Position numbers and translations under genes: made by a program
Notes under the pieces: model-generated
Databases searched by the model: none
The model's input: only the letters and a program-made list of their open reading frames with translations
Told to the model about the DNA's origin: nothing
In this document: piece by piece, positions 44,343 to 52,880 of the stretch
Numbering within the stretch: the first letter of the stretch is position 1
Layout: every line of letters begins with the position of its first letter
Assembly (NCBI GenBank): GCA_025808415.1
Contig: CP075525.1
Location: 1,163,501-1,227,500, forward strand
DNA from: Cyclobacteriaceae bacterium
GTDB lineage: Bacteria > Bacteroidota > Bacteroidia > Cytophagales > Cyclobacteriaceae
Direction of reading: 5' to 3'
Length of the DNA stretch: 64,000 nucleotides

Positions 44343-44813
44343 CTAATGTTTAATAACATGCGTATCGCGCACGCTGCTGAATGTCAGGGCTAACATTTTC
44401 CATTCTTTCTTTACCTTTTTATAAACTTCCGTTACAGTAAACTCAGTCACCACTTCACTGCCGCGAACGTCAGCCGTTAGCGTAATGCGGCTCCACACAA
44501 TTGCAGTATTATCAACCAACTCAACAGCAACATCTTTAACATCAGCCTTCTTATACCAGATACTTCCCGTTTTAATGATTTCAAGCTCTTCATTTTTTTT
44601 CCAGGTTCCGCTCATGTGTACAAATTTTGATTTGTCGTGAAATAATGGAGCGAGCTTGTCAACATTCTTGTCGGCCATCCATTGCCATTTGTCTTTGGAA
44701 AGAGTGACCAGTTCCTGTTCTTCTTTTGTGTAGCTTACAGAAGCCGGTGTTTGAGCGTAAGACGATAGTGCTAATATTACCAGCACGCAAAGTATGAGCA
44801 GCGATTTTTTCAT
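44343..44813 (-). CDS. Exported NTF2-like (DUF4440) protein
   Basis: 156 residues with a signal peptide (1-20) and an NTF2-like cone: a helix EEQELVTLSKDKWQWMADKNVDKLAPLF followed by strands to KEWKMLALTFS. Such proteins act as isomerases, dehydratases or ligand binders, but no catalytic residues are certain here. Placed between the CMD gene and an alpha/beta hydrolase gene in the same operon. Confidence 0.8.
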   Translation of the reverse strand: MKKSLLILCVLVILALSSYAQTPASVSYTKEEQELVTLSKDKWQWMADKNVDKLAPLFHDKSKFVHMSGTWKKNEELEIIKTGSIWYKKADVKDVAVELVDNTAIVWSRITLTADVRGSEVVTEFTVTEVYKKVKKEWKMLALTFSSVRDTHVIKH

Positions 44814-44837
44814 AGTGTTATCTAGTTTGTTTAGTTG

Positions 44838-45905
44838 TTATTTATCCAGTTTCTTTTCCTTTAACCATTTCGACATCAGGTCAGCGATTTCAATGTTGTT
44901 CAAATCCGAAAAAGGAAAATGCGTATTGCCTTTAATTCCGATTTCAGGTAAGTGAACTACGGTTACATCACCGCCATGTTTGTTCACTGCATCGCGCCAA
45001 AGCCGTGCCATTTCAAGCCGGGCGCGCCAGCCATCCGCTCCGGGATTGGGATCAGGCTTTGCGGGAATATTATCTCCGTAATAAATGATGATGGGAATTT
45101 TCGTGAGTTTAATAAATTCATCCATCGGCCTACCAATAGCAGCAACCGGGCCAGATGAACTTTCAATAGGAGCAGGCACTTCACCTTCTGGAAAGATGAA
45201 ACCGCTTCCGGGTTCATACGATACAATTGCTTTTACTCTATTGTTCTTAATAGCGGTAAGCCATCCCATTCCACCGGAGTGTGAATGCGTCACCAGAATT
45301 CCTTCCCCGATCTTATCAAACAACTTGGAGGTTGCGTCCGCATTTAAGTTTGGGTCGATCCCACCTATGTTTGGCACCATCTGCCGAAAATACTGATTGA
45401 GTGTTTCCGGATCTTTCGCAAACTGTACACCGGGAAAATATTCCGGCCAGATGCCAACGCGAAAGGTTCCAAACCACATCTGCTCATCGGGTACAGGGTT
45501 AATCATAGCAGCTTCTGTACTCCGGCTCGCTCTGCCTCTTCGGGGTTGATCAAGTATGTACACGCCAAAGCCACGCCTCAGGAAAATGTTCTGAAAGCCT
45601 TCACGTCCGTCCGGAGTGGTTTCCCATGTTTTTGAAAACTGGCCGATGCCATGCCAGAATACCAGTGGAAGTTTTTTTGCTTTCACAGGAATTTGATAAA
45701 ATACGTAGGTGTGGTCACCATGAAACGTCTGTCCTTCTGGTGTGCGTTTGATGTTGTCATACGTTCCCGGGTTGGTGATGACGGTTCCACCAACAGCAAA
45801 GCTTCCCTGCTCCTGAATCACCATTGGTTTCTTTTGTGAATAACCAATGAAAGATGTAAGAAGTAGAGTAGCTATGATAAATAAATTACTTGAGTTGTAT
45901 TTCAT
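44838..45905 (-). CDS. Exported alpha/beta hydrolase
   Basis: 355 residues from the ATG complementary to 45903-45905, which starts at the signal peptide (an upstream ATG adds 13 residues). Alpha/beta hydrolase fold with the nucleophile elbow THSHSGGMGW, an HG oxyanion stretch (LVFWHGIGQFSKTWE) and a C-terminal His region (IGIKGNTHFPFSD). Substrate not evident; the family is often annotated as an esterase. Confidence 0.85.
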   Translation of the reverse strand: MKYNSSNLFIIATLLLTSFIGYSQKKPMVIQEQGSFAVGGTVITNPGTYDNIKRTPEGQTFHGDHTYVFYQIPVKAKKLPLVFWHGIGQFSKTWETTPDGREGFQNIFLRRGFGVYILDQPRRGRASRSTEAAMINPVPDEQMWFGTFRVGIWPEYFPGVQFAKDPETLNQYFRQMVPNIGGIDPNLNADATSKLFDKIGEGILVTHSHSGGMGWLTAIKNNRVKAIVSYEPGSGFIFPEGEVPAPIESSSGPVAAIGRPMDEFIKLTKIPIIIYYGDNIPAKPDPNPGADGWRARLEMARLWRDAVNKHGGDVTVVHLPEIGIKGNTHFPFSDLNNIEIADLMSKWLKEKKLDK

Positions 45906-45924
45906 AATTATAATGGATTCAACT

Positions 45925-46383
45925 TTATTTTTTATACTCTTCATCTGTTACTTCCTGCAACCATTCCGTTGGCCCCAGGTGACGATTGGTAATGGCAACC
46001 TGTACAAAGGCTGTGTCGGCACTTGCGCCATGCCAGTGCGGTACGTTCGCTGGACATTTTACCACATCGCCTTTGCGAAGTATTTTCTTAGCTTGTCCCT
46101 GTTCCTGATAATACCCAACGCCTTCAGTCACCAAAAGTATTTGCCCACCCGGATGCAGATGCCACTTCGTGCGTGCACCTGGTTCGAAGGTAACATTGCC
46201 CACGGTAGTGGGGTTAATGCTATCAGCGTCCATGAGCATTTGCAAATAAGCCGTGCCGGTAAAATTGTCATTGGTGATTTTCTCTCCTTGAGGGAAAATG
46301 GTTGTCTGTTGTTTAGGTTGCTCGCATGCCATGGTGACCAACATGATAAAACAGATTCCAGCTAAATTTTTAAAATTCATCAT
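45925..46383 (-). CDS. Cupin-domain lipoprotein
   Basis: 152 residues with a lipoprotein signal (lipobox VTMAC, Cys at about residue 20). A single cupin barrel has motif 1 TKWHLHPGGQIL and motif 2 VKCPANVPHWHGAS, supplying His ligands for a metal ion. Similar cupins sit beside CMD and quinol monooxygenase genes in other Bacteroidota. Its 3' end lies 19 bp before the start of the alpha/beta hydrolase gene. Confidence 0.88.
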   Translation of the reverse strand: MMNFKNLAGICFIMLVTMACEQPKQQTTIFPQGEKITNDNFTGTAYLQMLMDADSINPTTVGNVTFEPGARTKWHLHPGGQILLVTEGVGYYQEQGQAKKILRKGDVVKCPANVPHWHGASADTAFVQVAITNRHLGPTEWLQEVTDEEYKK

Positions 46384-47452
46384 TTTGATTGTTAAGATTG
46401 ATCTGGTAAAAGTTAGCCAACTTATTCACGGCCTGCAAAACATATTCGGGTTTCCAGTAGGTTTCGATATGCGAAGCTCCATTAATGAGAAATAATTCTT
46501 TCTTTTTAACATTAACAGCTTTGCCAAAGGCATCATCTGTCATGTAATAGGTGTCAGCCTTACTTCCGGCAATCATCAATAAAGGTTGGTTTATCAAATC
46601 CATATTGGTACTTGCATCGAAGGTCATTAAGTCCATCAGACTACTGAGTGTGTATCGGCTACTGGAATTAGGATGCGCATGTGTTCTGTTGTAGTAGATA
46701 TACCCTTCGCGATATAAATCGAAAGGAAGTTTTGAAATTTGTTCATCCGTTAACGGAGTGGTGCTGTTGTTTGCATACAATACCTCTCCACCTGCTGCTT
46801 CTAAAGCCCGAGCTTGGGATGCTTGCTTTAATCTATCTTGAATGGTTGCAACCTGTGAGTTCATAAAACCATTGCGTCTTACAACGCCTGAATTGAACAT
46901 ACTTACAGTAGCAATTGCTTTAAACCGCTTGTCTGCTTGCGCTGCTTTTAATGAATATCCACCACCGCCACAAATGCCCAGTAAACCAAGCCTGGAATTA
47001 TCAACACCTTTATACTGGGAGATGTAATCACCCATGGCAAATATGTCTTCAATCCGGTTGGCCGGTTTATCGACATAACGAGGAGTGCCTCCGCTACCAC
47101 CCTGATAGGCAGCATCGGCTGCAATAGTAATATAACCTTGCTCCGCTAAGCGTTGCGCGTACAAACCTGCAACCTGTTCTTTCACTCCTCCATTGGGATG
47201 CGCTACCACAATAGCTGGATATTGTTGAGAAGGATCATAATTTGGCGGTGTGTACACGTTGGCCGCTATGCTAATGCCTTTAATCGTATACGTTACGGGA
47301 TGGATGTTAACCTGACCCATTACATTTTCGGAAATGGCACCCTCATACACCAACGTATAGGGATTTTGTTGCTGTGACTTTTTGGTGGTTTGAGCATCTG
47401 CGATATTCAAAACGGTTAACATGGCTAATGCAATTGATTTTATTTTTTTCAT
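46370..47452 (-). CDS. Exported alpha/beta hydrolase (dienelactone hydrolase-like)
   Basis: 360 residues with a signal peptide (1-20). Alpha/beta hydrolase fold with PAIVVAHPNGGVKEQ and the nucleophile position GICGGGGYS, where Cys replaces the usual Ser, as in dienelactone hydrolases. A His is present in INGASHIETYW. First gene of the six-gene unit, overlapping the cupin gene start by 14 bp. It begins 171 bp from the divergent AraC gene. Confidence 0.88.
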   Translation of the reverse strand: MKKIKSIALAMLTVLNIADAQTTKKSQQQNPYTLVYEGAISENVMGQVNIHPVTYTIKGISIAANVYTPPNYDPSQQYPAIVVAHPNGGVKEQVAGLYAQRLAEQGYITIAADAAYQGGSGGTPRYVDKPANRIEDIFAMGDYISQYKGVDNSRLGLLGICGGGGYSLKAAQADKRFKAIATVSMFNSGVVRRNGFMNSQVATIQDRLKQASQARALEAAGGEVLYANNSTTPLTDEQISKLPFDLYREGYIYYNRTHAHPNSSSRYTLSSLMDLMTFDASTNMDLINQPLLMIAGSKADTYYMTDDAFGKAVNVKKKELFLINGASHIETYWKPEYVLQAVNKLANFYQINLNNQNDEF

Positions 47453-47597
47453 AGCTGATTTGTCGTTTGCTTCATTTTCCTGATTACCTCTGCAAAGGTG
47501 CCCCCTTTGGGGTGGAATTGACGTATACGGATTACTGAATTGTCTACCAATTTTACAGATTTGGAGAATTTGATGTAAAAACCATACTCATACCACT

Positions 47598-47605
47598 TAA
47601 TTTTG
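47598..47605 (+). promoter_or_regulatory. -7 element for the AraC gene
   Basis: TAATTTTG matches TAnnTTTG 18 bp before the ATG at 47623. A TTTG at 47569-47572 is 25 bp upstream, longer than usual. Confidence 0.4.
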
Positions 47606-47622
47606 AGTCACAATCATGAAGA

Positions 47623-48519
47623 ATGGAAGAGATTTTAAAGTTTGACACCATTAGCCAGTACAATGCCTTCAATAAGAATGCAACGCTACACCCGTTGGTG
47701 AGTGTAGTTGATCTTTCGAAAGCAGCACCCAGGCAACTCAGGCGAATGAGCTACGGATTTTATGTCGTGTTTTTGAAAGAGATAAAGTGTGGCGATCTTA
47801 AATATGGCATCAGCAATTATGATTACGATGAAGGCACCCTTGTGTTTCTTGCTCCCAATCAGGTAATCGGCTCGTACGGTGAAGAGTATTATCAACCACA
47901 AGGTCTCGCATTGGTCTTCCATCCCGATTTCATACACGGTACCTCACTCGGTCGCCAGATGAATGACTACACTTTTTTTTCATACACCACGAATGAGGCC
48001 CTTCACTTATCGGAACGGGAACGACAAATAATTCTGGATTGCTTTGCAAAAATCAAATTTGAGCTGGAGCAAGGTGTTGATAAGCACAGCAAAAAGCTTA
48101 TCATCACCAACATTGAATTATTTCTCAACTATTGCGTACGGTTTTACGATCGCCAGTTTATAACCCGCGAGAATTCTGTTAAAGGAATTCTGGAGAGATT
48201 TGAGACATTGCTCAATGACTTTTTTACTTCGGACAAGCCGCAGGAAATAGGCTTGCCGTCAGTTGCTTATTGTGCCGGTGAATTGAATTTATCATCCAAT
48301 TACTTTGGTGATTTGATTAAAAAGGAAACCGGAAAATCAGCCCAGGAATATATTCAACTTAAATTGATTAATGTGGCTAAAGAAAGAATCTTTGATACCA
48401 GCAAATCATTAAGCGAAATCGCTTATGGTCTCGGATTCAAATACCCTCAGCATTTCAGTCGGGTCTTTAAACAACAAGTGGGCGTGTCGCCAATAGAATA
48501 CAGGAGTTCGATGAGTTAA
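47623..48519 (+). CDS. AraC-family transcriptional regulator
   Basis: 298 residues: an N-terminal cupin-like sensing domain (about 20-175) and a C-terminal AraC double helix-turn-helix (about 200-298) with LIKKETGKSAQEYIQLKLI and SLSEIAYGLGFKYPQHFSRVFKQQVGVSPIEYR. It is divergent from the six-gene exported enzyme operon and precedes the ABM monooxygenase gene by 33 bp, so it most likely controls both. No ligand is suggested by the sequence. Confidence 0.92.
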   Translation: MEEILKFDTISQYNAFNKNATLHPLVSVVDLSKAAPRQLRRMSYGFYVVFLKEIKCGDLKYGISNYDYDEGTLVFLAPNQVIGSYGEEYYQPQGLALVFHPDFIHGTSLGRQMNDYTFFSYTTNEALHLSERERQIILDCFAKIKFELEQGVDKHSKKLIITNIELFLNYCVRFYDRQFITRENSVKGILERFETLLNDFFTSDKPQEIGLPSVAYCAGELNLSSNYFGDLIKKETGKSAQEYIQLKLINVAKERIFDTSKSLSEIAYGLGFKYPQHFSRVFKQQVGVSPIEYRSSMS

Positions 48520-48551
48520 TCAGTATTTATCATTTCTATCATCTCACTAGC

Positions 48552-48944
48552 ATGAAATCAATCAGGTTCATTCTTGTAGTATTACTTACACAATTCGTGT
48601 TTCATAAAACCACCGCGCAGGATACGGAGCAATTAGTTAGAATGGCAAAACTTGTAATTGATTCAACGCACCTGGAGGCTTATAAAGCTTTTCTGAAGGA
48701 GGAAATTGAAACTTCCCTGCGTGTAGAGCCGGGGGTGTTAACACTTTATGCCGTATCAGAAAAGGAAAACCCTAATCACATCACTATCTTGGAAATCTAC
48801 AAAGACATGAATGCGTACAGATCTCATATTCAAACACCTCACTTTCTTAAATACAAAGACGGTACGCTTCACATGGTCAAATCGCTTGAGCTTATAGAGA
48901 CCGATCCTTTGATGCCGAAAGTGAAGTTGATTCAAAGAGATTAA
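48552..48944 (+). CDS. Exported ABM-type (antibiotic biosynthesis) monooxygenase
   Basis: 130 residues with a signal peptide (1-22). The mature part is an ABM ferredoxin-like fold with LVRMAKLVIDSTHLEAYKAF, EPGVLTLYAVSEKENPNHITILEIYKD and RSHIQTPHFLKY, typical of putative quinol monooxygenases (YgiN-like). Downstream of and co-directional with AraC. An exported ABM domain is not the usual cytoplasmic location. Confidence 0.85.
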   Translation: MKSIRFILVVLLTQFVFHKTTAQDTEQLVRMAKLVIDSTHLEAYKAFLKEEIETSLRVEPGVLTLYAVSEKENPNHITILEIYKDMNAYRSHIQTPHFLKYKDGTLHMVKSLELIETDPLMPKVKLIQRD

Positions 48945-48988
48945 GGCGTAGTTCTCTTAATGCATTATGTATTAGCGCGATGCAGTCT

Positions 48989-49132
48989 TTATTTCTTCCC
49001 GGTGAGCATCTTAATAAGCTCAACCTCTTCTTTCTTATACGGTGTTCCATCCTTCCTGAAAATGTCGTGAAACCATACCTTGGGTTCTTTGCCATCTGGC
49101 ATTGGGGTAAAGCAGGTGTTGTGGTGCGTGGC
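48989..49132 (-). pseudogene. Orphan C-terminal tail of a glycoside-hydrolase-like gene
   Basis: An open frame without a start begins after the TAG at 49133-49135 and reads ...HHNTCFTPMPDGK and VWFHDIFRKDGTPY, then KKEEVELIKMLTGKK to the TAA at 48989-48991. From memory this matches the end of proteins annotated as 1,4-beta-xylanase in Bacteroidota. Only about 47 residues remain; the upstream part is replaced by the Doc gene. Family assignment is tentative. Confidence 0.45.
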
Positions 49133-49503
49133 CTACTGTAAACTATCGTTTATCCAGGTTCTTATTTGGTCAAATGTTATGTGCCCGCTTGCTGCTTTAA
49201 TAACAAAATCGTACTTCTCGTTCTGCCCTATGTTAATGTCAATACTATAATTCTTGAGCATTAATCTCGTAAGTACATATGCTGTCCGCTTATTGCCATC
49301 TATGAACGGGTGATTTGTTACGATGCTTTCAAAAATAGCTGCTGCCTTATCTACCGGATCAGGATATAGTTCCTGTCCATCAAAAGTTTGATAAGGTCGA
49401 TTAATGGAAGATTCAAGAAGCCCTATGTCCCGGATACCTTTGCTCCACCAAACTTTTCTATAAGGATGTCATGTATTTTTTCAACTTCGCTAAGGTCAAT
49501 CAT
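49133..49503 (-). pseudogene. doc: Doc/Fic-type toxin gene with a 1-bp frameshift
   Basis: From the ATG complementary to 49501-49503 the frame reads MIDLSEVEKIHDILIEKFGG and then stops (VSGT*). Shifting by one base near 49444-49448 restores SKGIRDIGLLESSINRPYQTF and, further on, the Fic motif HPFIDGNKRTA (complement of about 49300-49325), ending at TAG 49133-49135. The restored protein is 123 residues, the size of Doc kinase toxins. The start overlaps the antitoxin stop by 4 bp (ATGA). The lesion may be natural inactivation of the toxin or a sequencing error. Confidence 0.75.
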
Positions 49504-49688
49504 CTGGCAAGTCTTTCCAGAAGTTCTTTATCTTCAAGTAAGATGTCTCTTAAGTTTCTTGTCAGGTTCACCTTTTCAATCGGTTGGTTTTCAACTTGTT
49601 TTAGAAAGTCCAAAATATCTTTAAGCACGCTTTCAGGTACCTTGTCCAGTGATTTTTGTATCTCTGATTTTATATCTTTTGTGGTCAT
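49500..49688 (-). CDS. Antitoxin of a Doc-type toxin-antitoxin pair
   Basis: 62 residues, helical and charged (IKSEIQKSLDKVPESVLKDILDFLKQVEN), then a toxin-contacting tail NLRDILLEDKELLERLAR, as in small antitoxins paired with Doc/Fic toxins. The ATG lies at 49688, and its stop overlaps the toxin start. No separate DNA-binding domain is obvious; the N-terminal helices may serve that purpose. Confidence 0.7.
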   Translation of the reverse strand: MTTKDIKSEIQKSLDKVPESVLKDILDFLKQVENQPIEKVNLTRNLRDILLEDKELLERLAR

Positions 49689-49796
49689 ATCATAATTCCA
49701 TTTTTCAGTCCTAAGTTACAAAATTTACTCTTGCTTTTTTCTGTTGGGCAAGCTGACATAGCTTCCGAATATATTTATTCTATACTCAATATTACC

Positions 49797-50093
49797 TTAT
49801 TGTTTTGCTAGCTTCTTATTTACACCCAATGCCAGCAAGAACACCAACGTGTTTTGTCGCGCAATGGTAATGCCGGCCCACAACGAGATAATTCCGCACC
49901 CCACGTATATGCCGACCATGAAGCGGTGAACATTATCCAACCGGGCCGTGGTTTCAGGTTGGCCCAGGTATAGCTGAAGCAGGCCGCCACTAATACCAAT
50001 AGCGGCAATTAAAAACAGGCAAATGCGGGTAATCTGTTGCGAATCAATAACGAAGCGGCAGAGGTTTCCATTGGGCGGTAAGCTTTTGTTCAT
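49797..50093 (-). CDS. DUF4345-like membrane protein, probably truncated at the C-terminus
   Basis: 98 residues from the ATG complementary to 50091-50093 (an upstream ATG adds 19 residues). Three membrane helices (about 20-37, 52-70 and 73-89) and the motif RFMVGIYVGCGIISLWAG resemble DUF4345. The family continues with another helix after LALGV; here it ends NKKLAKQ, in A+T-rich DNA next to the toxin-antitoxin pair. The likely reading is loss of about 30 residues by a rearrangement. Confidence 0.55.
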   Translation of the reverse strand: MNKSLPPNGNLCRFVIDSQQITRICLFLIAAIGISGGLLQLYLGQPETTARLDNVHRFMVGIYVGCGIISLWAGITIARQNTLVFLLALGVNKKLAKQ

Positions 50094-50205
50094 TGAATAT
50101 ATCCTCATTTCGGGTTGTCGGCAAGACAGATACATACGGAAGTTGCACACATCAAATTATTTAATTAGTGTTGTATAAACAAAAATTTAGAATAGTCTAA
50201 AAATT

Positions 50206-52437
50206 ATGAAGAAGGCAGTTTGGGTTTTGGTGGGTATTGTATTGGGATTGGCGTTTCAGTCCAATGCGCAAGAGGCTGCTGTGAAAGGGTGGGTAAAGGC
50301 AAGTGGAGAACCGGTACCATTCGCAACGGTTGCCGTGCGCGGCACCAATAAGGGTTCGGTTACAAACGCTGATGGCTTTTTCGAGCTAAACGGTATATCC
50401 CCTGGATCCTATACAGTGGAAGTTTCTGCCGTGGGGTATAAAAAACGTACGCAACAGGTTCAACTCAATCAATCTGTTAACAATATAACGGTAACATTGG
50501 AGGAAGATGTCAGTCAGCTTGAGGAAGTGGTAGTGACCGGCACGATGAAAGAAGTAACGAAACTTCAATCGCCCATTCCGGTGGAGGTGTATTCGCCAAC
50601 ACTATTCAAGAAAAATCCAGCACCGAATATTTTTGAGTCTTTGAATATGGTTAACGGTGTTCAGCCACAAATAAATTGCAACGTATGCAACACGGGCGAC
50701 ATTCATATTAATGGATTGGAAGGCCCGTACACGATGGTGTTGATTGACGGTATGCCGATAGTCAGCAGCCTTTCAACCGTGTATGGTTTGGCGGGCATCC
50801 CCAACAGTCTGGTAAAACGTATTGAAGTGGTGAAAGGTCCTGCGTCAACCTTATATGGCTCCGAAGCTGTGGGCGGTGTGATCAACATCATTACCAAAGA
50901 GCCTTCTATGTTGGCACCTGTGCAGGTGGATGTATTCGGAACATCCGTTGGAGAATTTAACATGGATCTTTCAGCGGTAAAAAAAATAGGCAGGGCTACA
51001 ACATTGCTGGGCATCAATCACTTTTTTTACGATCAAAAGCGCGACATTAACAACGATAATTTTACCGATGTTACCCTGCAAAAACGATTCTCTGTTTTTA
51101 ATAAATGGGATTTCAAAAATCAAAAGAGCTCTATTGCCTGGCGATATTTTTATGAGGATCGGTGGGGTGGCGAGTTGCCATGGACCCGCCAATACCGCGG
51201 ATCGGATGTTTATTATGGAGAGTCGATTTATACCAATCGATGGGAAGTTATTGGCACTCATGCACTGAATGAGAATACCCGTATTGATTATTCCTATAAC
51301 TACCACCTGCAGGATTCTTATTACGGAACGGTAAAATTTCTGGCCGATCAGCATGTTGCTTTCGCACAGCTTCGATGGAATAAGCATGTTGGTGTGCATG
51401 ATGTTTTGGCGGGTACCCCGATTCGCTTTATCCGTTACGATGACAATACACCAGGAACGGCAGAACTTTCCGGTGACAACACACCTGCGCTAACTTTTCT
51501 CCCGGGTATTTTTATTCAGGATGAAATAAAATTATCAGACAGGCTTTCATCCCTTCTTGGTGTTCGCTACGATCATCATAATGTTCACGGAAACATCGTT
51601 ACGCCCCGATTAAGTTTTCGTTACCGGATCTCCGATGCGGGCGTCTTGCGGGTAACGGGTGGAAATGGTTATCGGGTGGTTAACCTTTTTACGGAAGATC
51701 ATGCTGCCCTTACGGGCGCACGCGAAGTTGTTTTACTGGATGAACTCAAACCAGAAAAATCATGGAATCTCAATGTAAACTTTACGCAAGCCATTACTTT
51801 CTCCTCCGGTTTCTGGAACATTGATGCCTCCGTATTCTATACCCATTTCAGCAACAAGATTGTTGGTGATTTTTTGACTGATCAGAATAAAATTATTTAC
51901 GACAACTTATCCGGCTACGCGGTATCGCAAGGAATAACCCTGAATACAGATGTTCAGTTATTATCCGGTTTTTCCTTGATGGCCGGAGTAACCATCATGG
52001 ATGTATTCACCATAGATGAGGAAGTAAAAGTTCCGCAGTTGTTCGCGCCTCGCTATTCGGGAACACTGGCGGCATCGTACGCTTCGCGAAATTCAAAGTG
52101 GATGGTTGATCTTACCGGGCGTTTTAACGGGCCGATGCATTTGCCGGTTCAGCAAAATGATTTTCGTCCGGCCATGTCGCCCGTAGTGCCGCTCATGAAT
52201 GTTCAGGTTACGCGCATGATTAATGATAAAAATGGGAAGAACAGATGGGAAGTGTATGGCGGTATTAAAAACCTGTTCAACTTCTTACCCGACAATCCGC
52301 TTATGCGTCCGTTCGATCCATTTGATCGCAATACGAATGTGGACAACCCAAATGGTTACACGTTCGACACCGCCTACAACTTTGCGCCTGTTCAAGGGTT
52401 AAGGGGATTTCTTGGAGTCCGGTATACGCTTCGTTAA
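50206..52437 (+). CDS. TonB-dependent receptor
   Basis: 743 residues: signal peptide (1-22), CarboxypepD_reg domain (about 25-105; EPVPFATVAVRGTNKGSV), plug (about 110-240; DGMPIVSSLSTVYG, KGPASTLYGSEAVGGVINI) and beta-barrel ending GVRYTLR. The plug contains NCNVCNTGDIHINGLEG with two cysteines, a feature of one receptor subgroup of unknown substrate. It ends just before the region holding the cobalamin riboswitch, so a transport function beside BtuB is plausible but not shown. Confidence 0.9.
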   Translation: MKKAVWVLVGIVLGLAFQSNAQEAAVKGWVKASGEPVPFATVAVRGTNKGSVTNADGFFELNGISPGSYTVEVSAVGYKKRTQQVQLNQSVNNITVTLEEDVSQLEEVVVTGTMKEVTKLQSPIPVEVYSPTLFKKNPAPNIFESLNMVNGVQPQINCNVCNTGDIHINGLEGPYTMVLIDGMPIVSSLSTVYGLAGIPNSLVKRIEVVKGPASTLYGSEAVGGVINIITKEPSMLAPVQVDVFGTSVGEFNMDLSAVKKIGRATTLLGINHFFYDQKRDINNDNFTDVTLQKRFSVFNKWDFKNQKSSIAWRYFYEDRWGGELPWTRQYRGSDVYYGESIYTNRWEVIGTHALNENTRIDYSYNYHLQDSYYGTVKFLADQHVAFAQLRWNKHVGVHDVLAGTPIRFIRYDDNTPGTAELSGDNTPALTFLPGIFIQDEIKLSDRLSSLLGVRYDHHNVHGNIVTPRLSFRYRISDAGVLRVTGGNGYRVVNLFTEDHAALTGAREVVLLDELKPEKSWNLNVNFTQAITFSSGFWNIDASVFYTHFSNKIVGDFLTDQNKIIYDNLSGYAVSQGITLNTDVQLLSGFSLMAGVTIMDVFTIDEEVKVPQLFAPRYSGTLAASYASRNSKWMVDLTGRFNGPMHLPVQQNDFRPAMSPVVPLMNVQVTRMINDKNGKNRWEVYGGIKNLFNFLPDNPLMRPFDPFDRNTNVDNPNGYTFDTAYNFAPVQGLRGFLGVRYTLR

Positions 52438-52528
52438 ATTCAAAATTCATTATTCGATATTCAAGATTCGAAACGCTTATAACTGTAATAGTCTGTTGAA
52501 TTTCGAATTCTGAATCTTGAATCTTGAA
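52438..52528. repeat. Inverted-repeat module after the TonB-dependent receptor
   Basis: ATTCAAAATTC (52438-52448) and ATTCAAGATTC (52459-52469) face GAATTTCGAATTC (52498-52510) and GAATCTTGAATCTTGAA (52512-52528). Begins at the stop codon, as in the related module at 40624-40686. It may end transcription before the riboswitch. Confidence 0.6.
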
Positions 52529-52539
52529 CCCTGAATCCG

Positions 52540-52547
52540 TATACTTG
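52540..52547 (+). promoter_or_regulatory. Promoter -7 element for the riboswitch transcript
   Basis: TATACTTG differs from TAnnTTTG at one position. A TTG lies 20 bp upstream (52517-52519). The predicted start is near 52554, at the beginning of the riboswitch. Confidence 0.45.
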
Positions 52548-52554
52548 CACCCGT

Positions 52555-52735
52555 ATAGGTTCTCGTTCAGTTAATATAATATGAACAGATTAAAAGGGAA
52601 CCCCGTGAAAATCGGGGACTGTTCCCGCAACTGTAAGCATCATTGTTGCTTGTCTTAAATCTTCAAGCCACTGTGCTGACGGTACCGTCAGCATGGGAAG
52701 GCGAAGACAAGCGATGTAAGTCAGGAGACCTGCCC
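52555..52735 (+). ncRNA. Cobalamin riboswitch
   Basis: It has the conserved core blocks in order: GGGAACCCCGTGAAAATCGG, ACTGTTCCCGCAACTGTAA and, after two variable stems including a perfect TGCTGACGGTACCGTCAGCA arm, the B12 box TAAGTCAGGAGACCTGCC. The element precedes the BtuB-like gene by about 145 bp. Adenosylcobalamin or a related form would lower expression of the receptor. The spacing to the start leaves room for an expression platform, but no clear terminator is seen. Confidence 0.92.
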
Positions 52736-52880
52736 ATACACATTTTAGTTCAGTGCTTCGGGTAAAAGCTACTCTGATTCTTGTGATTTATGTGATGGGT
52801 ATGATATGATCAAACCATCACTCCGCACGACTCATTTTCAGCCTTTACTCTTTTTTCAAACCATTAAACCTTTTTCAATT

